A stretch of DNA of 51,135 bases from Verrucomicrobiota bacterium (GTDB lineage: Bacteria > Verrucomicrobiota > Verrucomicrobiia > Opitutales > Opitutaceae): assembly GCA_030604905.1 (NCBI GenBank), contig JAUVVA010000015.1, forward strand, positions 1 through 51,135, read 5' to 3'. Positions within the stretch are counted from its first letter, which is position 1, and the number at the start of each line of letters is the position of its first letter. This document shows, one piece after another, positions 25,866 to 32,830 of this stretch. The notes beneath the pieces were generated by a model. It searched no databases, was not told the DNA's origin, and saw only the letters and a list, made by a program, of their open reading frames with translations. A program made the translations under genes and the position numbers.

Positions 25866-26528
25866 TCAGAGCACGCCATATTTGCGGAACGCCTCGGTGC
25901 TGCTCATGCCGTTCTCGATTTCCCTGCGCACGAGGTTTTCGGCCGAGGCTTTTTCCAGCGAGCGCTCAATGACTTCGCGCTCCACCGATTGCGGGATCAC
26001 CACCACGCCGTCCTGGTCGCCGAAGACGAGGTCGCCGGGCTCGACCCAGACCTTGCCCACCTCGATGGCGCAGCGGAAATCAACGACCTTGGTGCGCACG
26101 GAGGAATCCTGCGCGAAACGACCGCGGCTGAACACCGGCCAATCCTGTTCCAGGACCTTGGGGGTGTCGCGGTGATACCCGTTGACCACCGCGCCGGACG
26201 CGCCGCGCATGCGGGCCGTGGCGGTGAGGATCTCGCCCCAATAGGCGCATCGCATGTCGCCTCCGGAGGCGAGGTAAACCTCGCCGGGGCGGAGGTCGTC
26301 GAGCGCTTCGGTCAGCAGGCCGAAGGGTTTTTTCTGGGGGCCGTAAACATCGATCATCAGCACCGGCATCGCGCGGCCCGCCAGCTTCATGGTGGTCTGC
26401 ATGGGCTGGATGGCCTGGGGGAGGAATTGATGGTAGCGCCCAAGCTGGTCGAGGACGTCGCCAACGACCGGGGTGTAGAGCCGGTCCTTGATCTTTTGGA
26501 ACAGTTCCTGGTCGTTTCCGTCTTTCAT
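25866..26528 (-). CDS. RraA-family protein (aldolase/decarboxylase-like)
   Basis: A 220-residue protein of the RraA/4-hydroxy-4-methyl-2-oxoglutarate aldolase fold. The central glycine-rich part reads [20 protein letters not shown] (Asp91), followed by [15 protein letters not shown], where Arg120-Asp121 correspond to the substrate/metal-binding RD pair of the family. [14 protein letters not shown] is the usual C-terminal beta signature. Members act either as divalent-metal aldolases on pyruvate-derived hydroxy acids or, in enterobacteria, as RNase E inhibitors. In a uronate catabolic operon an aldolase or decarboxylase role is more likely. It is the first gene of the minus-strand operon, divergent from the AraC regulator. 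Confidence 0.85.
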   Translation of the reverse strand: MKDGNDQELFQKIKDRLYTPVVGDVLDQLGRYHQFLPQAIQPMQTTMKLAGRAMPVLMIDVYGPQKKPFGLLTEALDDLRPGEVYLASGGDMRCAYWGEILTATARMRGASGAVVNGYHRDTPKVLEQDWPVFSRGRFAQDSSVRTKVVDFRCAIEVGKVWVEPGDLVFGDQDGVVVIPQSVEREVIERSLEKASAENLVRREIENGMSSTEAFRKYGVL

Positions 26529-26767
26529 GAGCTTCCCGATGCAAGGGTTTGAACGCCGAGGTCGCGGGATTGGCGCAAAGCCAAAAGGTGTGCGGGGTCG
26601 GCAGAATTCATGGCGGCTCCATTATCCTTAACTTGCCTTGAAACCACAATGGACGTAGCAATCCACTTATTGCACTTTTAGATCACATCGTTCCCCGCCT
26701 TGGGTGGGACAAGGTTCAGATTGATACACCGCGCATCCACTGCTGTGAACCGGGCTGGTCTTGGCTG

Positions 26768-27472
26768 GTGCCGGCCTTCGACGACTTCGACATCTGGCTG
26801 GTGTTGGCGGGCACGGGCAGTCTTGAGCTGAATGGTGAGCACTGCTCACTGAGGCGCGGCCAAGGGTTTGTCTTCCAGCCGGGCGACAGCTTGGCGGCCT
26901 CGCACGAGCCGTCCGATCCGCTCACGGTGTTTGCCTGGCACTGGCGGCATCCGGCCAAGGGCCGGACGACAAGGTTTGTGCCCGATGCATTGCATTTTCA
27001 GATGCCAAACGTGGACTTCACGCAAGGGCTTTGTCAGCATCTGACGCGGCTTTCGGTGCAGCCCGGCTGGATGAAATCCGCGGGCGCAGGACTGCTTCAT
27101 GGTCTGCTTGCGGAGTTGTTTGGTGCGGTCGCCTTGCCTCGATCCGCTGGTCCTGTGGATCGCCTGGACGAGCTTTGCATGGACATACGGTCCAGCCCCG
27201 GGCGAAACTGGTCGCTCCCGCAAATGGCGGCGGCGTGTCATCTCTCGACGCCGCAGTTTTGCCGACGCTTCCGCCGGCGTTACAATGTTTCGCCGATGCA
27301 GTTTGTGATCCGGGAGAGAGTGCGCCGGGCCCGTGAACTGTTGAAGGAGTCTGCTCTGAGCATCCAGGAAATCGCGGCGGAGCTTGGGTATAACGACGTC
27401 TATTTCTTTCACCGCCAATTCAAGCGTCTGAGCGGGCAGACTCCGTTGAAGGCAAGATCCGGATTTCGCTGA
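26768..27472 (+). CDS. AraC-family regulator (5' end probably frameshifted)
   Basis: A transcription regulator with an N-terminal cupin-like sensor (LAGTGSLELNGE, FQPGDSLAA) and two C-terminal HTH motifs (WSLPQMAAACHLSTPQFCRR and LSIQEIAAELGYNDVYFFHR). It ends RLSGQTPLKARSGFR. From the only usable in-frame start (GTG 26768) the sensor domain is cut short. The same frame upstream codes plausible protein (IVPRLGWDKVQIDTPRIHC) back to 26678. An ATG at 26649 begins MDVAIHLLHF in another frame. One extra T in the TTTT run at 26676-26679 would join the two into a 274-residue protein, the normal family length. So a real or sequencing frameshift is likely. It is divergent from the glucuronate operon and is its probable regulator. 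Confidence 0.8.
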   Translation: MPAFDDFDIWLVLAGTGSLELNGEHCSLRRGQGFVFQPGDSLAASHEPSDPLTVFAWHWRHPAKGRTTRFVPDALHFQMPNVDFTQGLCQHLTRLSVQPGWMKSAGAGLLHGLLAELFGAVALPRSAGPVDRLDELCMDIRSSPGRNWSLPQMAAACHLSTPQFCRRFRRRYNVSPMQFVIRERVRRARELLKESALSIQEIAAELGYNDVYFFHRQFKRLSGQTPLKARSGFR

Positions 27473-27671
27473 AGACGGCAGTTCCAATGCCGCTGGCGAC
27501 GATGTTGGCTTGAGCCGCCGAGCTTTCACATACGACCCATGCCTCAAAACGTCGCCAGTTTCTCCACTGCGCTTCGCGGCAACTCGGGCTGCGGTGAATG
27601 TAGGTCTCGCTCACGGATTTCTTCGCGTGGCCGGTCACGATGTCGGCGAGGGATAGGCCCCACGCCGGCGT
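27420..27671 (-). pseudogene. Possible tyrosine-recombinase C-terminal remnant
   Basis: The minus strand reads LSLADIVTGHAKKSVSETYI, followed by HRSPSCREAQWRNW. The I-x-x-GH...T-x-x-Y-x-HRS pattern resembles the end of phage-type integrases, including the tyrosine nucleophile region. A stop lies directly upstream at 27672-27674 and no N-terminal part was found. Its end overlaps the 3' end of the AraC gene. The assignment rests on one short motif and is weak. Confidence 0.35.
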
Positions 27672-27822
27672 TCACGAAGAAAATTTTGATGGTGGGGAGG
27701 AAGGATTGGAAGGCCTGCTGGCGATCAGGTATTGGCGGCAGCGGGATATGTAGGAGGAGACGCTGTCGCGAACGTCGTGCGCGGATTCGGGTGCACACCA
27801 GCGAATCAAGCGCGCTGACGGT

Positions 27823-28329
27823 TCAGCCTAGGGCGGCTGCCAGCTTCAACAGTGCCCGGATGCTGGTGCTTTCGCCAAGATGTCGGTGCTCCTGCAGCGT
27901 GGCTTCGGCTAGTCGGGCGAGCGGCATCAGCTGAGTGACTCGGGCTCGGCTGAGGCCGGTTTTTCGGGCAATGTCTGCCAAGCGCAAAGTGGGGTCGCGA
28001 TTCATGTCCGCCGCCCACCCGCGGACCATCTCGATGACCTCTGCTGCCGATGAGCGAGGTTGAGGCGGAGTCGGTGCGGTAGGCTCGTCGAGCTTTGCTT
28101 TTGGGCGCAGATGCCATGCGAACGGAGACTCAAGAACCGGCCCTCTCCAGCCCTGTCCTTGCGGGACACTAAGTATGAATCGAATAGATAGCTGGCGCGA
28201 ATCTTTCGAGGTCTGCCGCGCCCCGGGCAGCCATTTTAGGCCCCAAGAACTAAGACGAGTTCTTTGGGGCTTTTTTTCGCCCCGATTCTTCACGCCTGGC
28301 CACTTCTTGGCCGTTTTCCGGTTTATCAA
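27823..28329 (-). CDS. Small HTH-domain protein, possibly mobile-element derived
   Basis: The frame encodes 168 residues; only the last 75 look like a domain. LRLADIARKTGLSRARVTQL is a clear helix-turn-helix of the kind found in small proteins encoded next to site-specific recombinases. LMPLARLAEATLQEHRHLG follows. The first part reads through the terminator at 28241-28277 and is low in recognisable structure, so the true start is probably downstream and non-ATG. It lies beside the recombinase-like remnant, and both may derive from one integrated element. The function is probably DNA binding. Whether it is still expressed cannot be judged. Confidence 0.45.
   Translation of the reverse strand: MINRKTAKKWPGVKNRGEKKPQRTRLSSWGLKWLPGARQTSKDSRQLSIRFILSVPQGQGWRGPVLESPFAWHLRPKAKLDEPTAPTPPQPRSSAAEVIEMVRGWAADMNRDPTLRLADIARKTGLSRARVTQLMPLARLAEATLQEHRHLGESTSIRALLKLAAALG
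28241..28277 (+). terminator. Strong intrinsic terminator
   Basis: CCCCAAGAACT at 28241-28251 pairs with AGTTCTTTGGGG (28258-28269, one bulged T) and is followed by seven T. It is oriented for plus-strand transcription, yet no plus-strand gene ends nearby (AraC ends at 27472). It may belong to a lost gene of the mobile remnant, or shield the following operon from read-through. Confidence 0.85.
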
Positions 28330-28414
28330 GCGCTGAAGTGGAGCGGTGGAACCCCGGAGCCGGCCTTACAAAATTTTCGCTTCCGCGACACTGCCTCCTC
28401 GTCTAGACGGGAGG

Positions 28415-29413
28415 GTGAGACAGACGCCTACAAACTCGACGCCCACCGGCCGCGCCCGCGGCCTCGACCTCATCGGCGATGTGCATGGCGAATACGGCCA
28501 GCTCGTCCGCCTGCTTGAAAAACTTGGCTACCGTCACGTCCGCGACACCGAAGCCGCCGGCCCCGGAATCTGGCACCACCCGGAACGCACGGCGGTCTTC
28601 GTCGGCGATCTCATCGACCGCGGTCCCGACTCTCCCGGCGTAGTCCGCCTCGTGCGGGGAATGGTCGAGCGCGGACACGCCCTCGCGATCCTCGGCAACC
28701 ACGAGATCAACGCCATCGCCCGCGTCACCACCGACGACGCTGGCAACTGGCTGCGCGCTCGGACGCCCGAGAAAATCGGCCCGCACCAGACCACGCTCGA
28801 CCAGTTCGCGCGCCGGCCCGAAGAGGAGTGGCACGCGGCCATCGCGTGGTTCAAGACCCTCCCGCTCCACCTCGACTTCGGTGGCCTGCGCGTCGTCCAC
28901 GCCTCGTGGCACGCCAGCTCGGTCGCTACCTTGGCCGGGCTCGGTCCGCTCACCGTCGAAAATCTTCGTCGCCTCTATCGTGAGTCCGCGCTCGCCGCCG
29001 CGCGCGAGTGGGTGCTCAACGGCCCGGAGCTGCCGCTGCCGGCCGGCGGCCACTTCTTCGACCATGCCGGCAAGCGGCGCACCGAGATTCGCACCGCGTG
29101 GTGGCAGGTGCCGCTCGCCCGCACGTGGTCCGACCTCTGTTTTCCGCCGGGCGACGTGCTCCATGAGGTTCCGGCCGACGCGCCGCTCCCGCTCAGCGCC
29201 GCATGCTACGGCCCGGATGCGCCGCCTGTAGTTTTCGGGCACTACGCCTTGCCCGCGGATGCCAACGCGGTCCAGGCGCCCAACGTCGCCTGCGTGGACT
29301 TCGGCGCGGGCAAGGGCGGTGCCCTCGCGGCCTACCGCTGGGACGGCGAGGCGGTTCTGAGCGAAGCCAAGGTCGTGAAGGTCCCCGGCCTCTCCTTTTC
29401 AACCCATACCTAA
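28415..29413 (+). CDS. PPP-type metallophosphoesterase
   Basis: A 332-residue phosphatase of the calcineurin/PPP superfamily. The metal-binding motifs are in order: GDVHG (21-25), GDLIDRG (about 63-69), GNHE (about 94-97), a later VVHASWH and C-terminal VVFGHYALP. This order resembles PrpE/ApaH-like enzymes acting on phosphoproteins or diadenosine tetraphosphate. The GTG at 28415 is taken as the start because it is just before the domain and preceded by GGGAGG. An in-frame GTG at 28346 would add 23 residues without features. Four bp separate it from the HD-hydrolase gene, so the two are co-transcribed. The partner, a probable ppGpp hydrolase, makes a nucleotide substrate attractive, but that is inference. 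Confidence 0.85.
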   Translation: MRQTPTNSTPTGRARGLDLIGDVHGEYGQLVRLLEKLGYRHVRDTEAAGPGIWHHPERTAVFVGDLIDRGPDSPGVVRLVRGMVERGHALAILGNHEINAIARVTTDDAGNWLRARTPEKIGPHQTTLDQFARRPEEEWHAAIAWFKTLPLHLDFGGLRVVHASWHASSVATLAGLGPLTVENLRRLYRESALAAAREWVLNGPELPLPAGGHFFDHAGKRRTEIRTAWWQVPLARTWSDLCFPPGDVLHEVPADAPLPLSAACYGPDAPPVVFGHYALPADANAVQAPNVACVDFGAGKGGALAAYRWDGEAVLSEAKVVKVPGLSFSTHT

Positions 29414-29417
29414 ACCT

Positions 29418-29864
29418 ATGCCCACACTACAACGCGCACTCGAAATCGCCGTCACCGCCCACGCCGGCCAGGTCCAGAAAGACGGCTCGCCCTACGTCCT
29501 GCATCCGATCCGCCTCGCCCTCGGCCTCCCGCCCGGCCCGGCGCAGATCGTCGCCGTCCTCCACGACGTCGTCGAGGACACCCCGTGGACTCTCGATCAG
29601 CTTGCCGCCGAGGGCTTCGCGCCGGAGGTCATGGAAGCCGTCGCGCTGCTCACCAAACCCGACGGCGCGGACTACATGGCCTACGTTGAGAAGGTCGCGA
29701 GCAACCCGCTCGCTCGCGCGGTGAAGCTCGCCGATCTCGAAGACAACATGAACGTCCGCCGCATCCCCGGGGAGCTGCGTGAGAAGGACCTCGCGCGCCT
29801 CGCCAAATACCACCGCGCGTGGACCCACCTTCAGAACCATGCCGGAGGAGCCACGAAGCCATGA
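29418..29864 (+). CDS. Small HD-domain hydrolase (ppGpp hydrolase-like)
   Basis: A 148-residue single-domain HD phosphohydrolase. The motif set matches the hydrolase half of SpoT/MESH1: a first histidine in TAHAGQ (His15), then KDGSPYVLHP (His29), HDVVEDT (His49-Asp50, Asp54) and VKLADLEDN (Asp about 105). Stand-alone enzymes of this type remove pyrophosphate from (p)ppGpp or act on NADPH-like substrates. There is no synthetase, TGS or ACT domain, so it is a degradation-only enzyme. Its stop overlaps the next start in an ATGA arrangement. Together with the preceding PPP phosphatase it may form an alarmone-turnover operon. Confidence 0.85.
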   Translation: MPTLQRALEIAVTAHAGQVQKDGSPYVLHPIRLALGLPPGPAQIVAVLHDVVEDTPWTLDQLAAEGFAPEVMEAVALLTKPDGADYMAYVEKVASNPLARAVKLADLEDNMNVRRIPGELREKDLARLAKYHRAWTHLQNHAGGATKP

Positions 29865-30592
29865 ACCACGCCGATCCGAACAACTTCAACTCCACGTGCG
29901 CCGGATCACAACCGGCTTGTCCCGCGATCAGCCTCCGGTTTCCCGCGCGAATCGAGCACGGCCACATTGTGCTGCCGCCAGATTTTGCTGCGTCTGGTGC
30001 CGGCGAGGGCTCAGCGCTGCTGGTGATCGTCAAGACGATCCCCATCCTCGACACCGACTGGGGCCGTGGCCTTCTCCGCCGCGACCGACTCCCCGTAGCT
30101 TCAGCGGGAACGACGCTCTACACCCTTCGAAGAGGCATCAGCCACAAACCTGACCCAGAGAAGGAAAAGTTCCTGCGCGCCTACAGTGACGCCATCCGAG
30201 CTTCGCTTGGCGTGAGGCAGCCCAAGGAGAACGAGCACCCGGACCACCTCTGCGAGATTCATCTCTTGGAAGATCTCTACGTGTCCATTCGCGAGCGCGG
30301 CACGACGCGCCTATGCCCTTGTCGTTGCCGCGTGGGTTGGCTCGAAAAGCAGTTCTCCTCACTCAACCTCGCCCTCTCCGCGATAATCCGCGAGACCGAG
30401 CCGAACCGCGCGTCCGGCACCGGGAACGCCCACCACGAGATCATCGCTCCCTTCTTCGGGGACCCGAAAAACTCAGATGCTTGGTCCACCTTGGGCGAGT
30501 TCATCACTCGCTTGCGCATGAAATCTCCGGCGAACGCGGGCGCGGGAGAACAGTTGGTGTTGCCAATCCATATCGAGGAGGCGGCATCATGA
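29861..30592 (+). CDS. Protein of unknown function in alarmone-like operon
   Basis: A 243-residue protein not matched to any family I know. The ATG at 29861 overlaps the previous stop (ATGA) and has a good ribosome-binding site, GGAGGAG, about 10 bp upstream, so it is translationally coupled. Visible features are an N-terminal beta-like segment (ISLRFPARIEHGHIVLPP), a basic middle region, a Cys pair in LCPCRCRVGW that could bind metal or form a disulfide, and a C-terminal stretch with HHEIIAPFFGDP. There is no signal peptide and no membrane segment. Its stop overlaps the next start in the same ATGA way, a strong sign of a true operon gene. Confidence 0.7.
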   Translation: MNHADPNNFNSTCAGSQPACPAISLRFPARIEHGHIVLPPDFAASGAGEGSALLVIVKTIPILDTDWGRGLLRRDRLPVASAGTTLYTLRRGISHKPDPEKEKFLRAYSDAIRASLGVRQPKENEHPDHLCEIHLLEDLYVSIRERGTTRLCPCRCRVGWLEKQFSSLNLALSAIIRETEPNRASGTGNAHHEIIAPFFGDPKNSDAWSTLGEFITRLRMKSPANAGAGEQLVLPIHIEEAAS

Positions 30593-30840
30593 AAGTCCCC
30601 GCCAAGTTTGAGCCGCCCCCGGATGCCGAGTTTTGGGCCGCCGCCGACGAAGAAGGCCGCGACGCCACCTCGCCCCGCTGCTCCGCCGTCCAACTGCATG
30701 AGGCGGCTCAGCGGTTTCCGCTAAACCGGAAGGAGTCGAGCTCGCGGCCGGTCTCGTCGAAGGCGCGGCCTTCTCCGGTGCCGTCGGTATGCAGCGTCAC
30801 CCGCAGCACGTTCAGCGCGCTCTCGGCCCGCTCCAAATAG
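30589..30840 (+). CDS. Truncated small gene at operon end
   Basis: It starts with an ATGA overlap behind the unknown gene. The first 40 residues (MKVPAKFEPPPDAEFWAAAD and on) look like a normal acidic protein start. From about 30707 the frame runs antisense to the coding region of the phosphatase gene and becomes Ser/Arg-rich, ending at 30840. The likely reading is that the 3' part of a gene was lost and the remaining 5' part now runs into unrelated DNA. An overlapping intact 83-residue protein is less likely. Confidence 0.45.
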   Translation: MKVPAKFEPPPDAEFWAAADEEGRDATSPRCSAVQLHEAAQRFPLNRKESSSRPVSSKARPSPVPSVCSVTRSTFSALSARSK

Positions 30841-32804
30841 GGGCGCTCGGGGTGCACGCTACGCGAGCCCCGACCCCAGTTGCCATCGCCGACGTAGAGC
30901 ACGCCCTCGGGGTGGGGCTTTCCGCCACGCAGGCGCTTGGTCCGCTTGTAGGTGTGGTCGTGGTGCTCGAAGACGATCGAGGGCCGCTCTTGTTCAAGCA
31001 AAGGCACCCAGTGCTCGCGCACCAGCGCCGACACCCGCTCCTCGAAGGGACGATGCGAGGGCCAGGCGGGCACGTGGTAAACCACGATGCGGTGCGGGAT
31101 CTCGCGTCGCTCCGCAAGCGCGCCGGCGAACCAGCGGGTCTGCTCGCCCGCCACCGGGGTCGTGTGCTGGGTGTCGAGCAGGAAAAGCGAGAGCCAGGAT
31201 CCGAAGTCGAGCACGGCGTAACCGGTCTCCGGATACAGGCCGTCGAAGAGGGCGTAGTAGAAGGGCGCCCTTTCCCGTGTGCCGTCGTAGCCGCCCCGCA
31301 CCTCGTGGTTGCCGATGCAGACGAGCTTGGGAATCAGGTCTCCCTCGGGGGTGCGCATGAACGCGTGCCAGTCGCGCAGGTAGTGCCACCAGCGGTCCAC
31401 GTGCACGCCGTCGGCGTAGGCCAGGTCGCCGCCGACCACGGCGAAGCGCGGCGACCACGAGGCGGCGACGCGGTGCAGGTCGCGCACCACGGGGCGGGTG
31501 CCGATGTCGCCGCCTTGGGCGAAGACCAGGGGGCGGTCCAGCGTGGCGGGCGCGGTCAGGAAACTCTCCGTGCGTTCGGAATCACCGACGCGGAAGCGGA
31601 ACCGGGCGTCGGGGCGGAGACCCTCCAGGCGCACGCGGTGCACGTAGTCGCCGCTTGCACCGAAGGGCACCGTCTCCGATGTCGCCTGCCGCGCCGTTGT
31701 TTCGGCCTCACCCTCCGCCCACCAGGACAGGGTCACTGGCGCGGGATCGGTGAGTCGGGCAGGGCGGGGCGTCGGCAGCACCAAGCGCTCGTCCGGCCGC
31801 GCCGAGGCGCGCAGGAGCAGGTCGCCCCAGTGACGTCCGGCGGGCGGTGGGGGCAGTCGCAACTCGGCGCGGGCCAGCCCGGCCTCGGATTTTTGCAGCA
31901 CTCCCACGGCCAGCTTCCTCTCTCCGGCGAACACCGTCACCGTTTCACTGGCTCGCTCGGCCACCGCGCTGACGTTTAGAATCTCGCCGTGCGGCGTGGC
32001 GAAGTAGGCCACCAGATCCTCCGCTCCGCGGTTCGAGGTTTGGCCAAGCCTCACGCGATGATAGGCCTCGGGATTCTCGTGTGCTCCGGAAAGAGGGAAC
32101 CAGGCATAAGTTCGAATCGGGCGGCGCGGGTCGAGATCGTTGAATACCACCTGGAGCCGCACTTCGTCGCCCTCGGTCGCGGGCCCCCCGATGCTTTCCC
32201 ACGGAATCAGGGCTTCGAACACTTGCCGGCCCCTTGAGTCGACGACGCGGGCATGATGGACGATGGGCGCAGTGGGACGTTCGGTTCGGCGATCGACCAC
32301 CAGATGAACCTGATCCTCAACCCCGAGGATGACTTGCGTGTGCCCGCCACCCGGAGGACCGACAAAAATCTCCATGCTGTCGCCGCTCCAGGGGTTGTTT
32401 GGATTGGGAGTGCCGACGGTGACGTCGTCCGACACCACGGCGGCGACCGCCAGGCCCTGATCGGTCCAGCCAAGCAATAGCTCGGCCGAAAAATCCTTCG
32501 GTGCGGCCACACCACCGCCTGGGTTTGCGAAAAGCTTCACCCGGTGCGCGTGTTCCGGCCAGTCGCCAAGGTCCCCGTCGATCTCGAGTGATGACGCCAG
32601 TTTGGGCAAAACTACCTCATCCCGTGGCGAAGGAGCGGTGACGGCGCCTTCGGGCGTCGGCAGCTCGGCTCCCGGTGCGATCCATTGGATCGCCACCGTG
32701 CTCGTGGGATCGCGCTCCCAAGTAAGGAAAAGGGTGTCGGGTGTTGCGCCAACCGAGGTGGCGGACACGAGCAAAAGTGAGACGAGGGACAGCTTCGTCG
32801 GCAT
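30708..32804 (-). CDS. Secreted purple-acid-phosphatase-like protein with inserted CBM9-like domain
   Basis: A 698-residue exported metallophosphoesterase. The signal peptide starts MPTKLSLVSLLLVSA (ATG 32804). Residues 24-42 (TLFLTWERDPTSTVAIQW) are the first strands of the N-terminal domain of purple acid phosphatases. That domain resumes only at about 356 (VTLSWWAEG, RLEGLRPDARFRFRVGDSE). Between them, at about 64-255, lies a CBM9/DOMON-like unit (LEIDGDLGDWPEH, NPWSGDSMEIFVG, FEALIPWESIG). The catalytic part has GGD (Asp433), GGDLAY (Asp460), GNHE (499-501), YHVPAWPSH (His577) and EHHDHTYKRT (614-620), all expected metal ligands. Probable role: releasing phosphate from extracellular organic phosphates or phosphorylated glycans. 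It lies 26 bp downstream of the GH13 gene. Confidence 0.82.
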   Translation of the reverse strand: MPTKLSLVSLLLVSATSVGATPDTLFLTWERDPTSTVAIQWIAPGAELPTPEGAVTAPSPRDEVVLPKLASSLEIDGDLGDWPEHAHRVKLFANPGGGVAAPKDFSAELLLGWTDQGLAVAAVVSDDVTVGTPNPNNPWSGDSMEIFVGPPGGGHTQVILGVEDQVHLVVDRRTERPTAPIVHHARVVDSRGRQVFEALIPWESIGGPATEGDEVRLQVVFNDLDPRRPIRTYAWFPLSGAHENPEAYHRVRLGQTSNRGAEDLVAYFATPHGEILNVSAVAERASETVTVFAGERKLAVGVLQKSEAGLARAELRLPPPPAGRHWGDLLLRASARPDERLVLPTPRPARLTDPAPVTLSWWAEGEAETTARQATSETVPFGASGDYVHRVRLEGLRPDARFRFRVGDSERTESFLTAPATLDRPLVFAQGGDIGTRPVVRDLHRVAASWSPRFAVVGGDLAYADGVHVDRWWHYLRDWHAFMRTPEGDLIPKLVCIGNHEVRGGYDGTRERAPFYYALFDGLYPETGYAVLDFGSWLSLFLLDTQHTTPVAGEQTRWFAGALAERREIPHRIVVYHVPAWPSHRPFEERVSALVREHWVPLLEQERPSIVFEHHDHTYKRTKRLRGGKPHPEGVLYVGDGNWGRGSRSVHPERPYLERAESALNVLRVTLHTDGTGEGRAFDETGRELDSFRFSGNR

Positions 32805-32830
32805 GGATTGAGGATCGGTTGCGGCTGTGA

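Noticed and set aside
28130-28277. tRNA or tmRNA gene as integration site before the orphan terminator
   Set aside because: No T-arm consensus, anticodon arm or CCA end could be folded.
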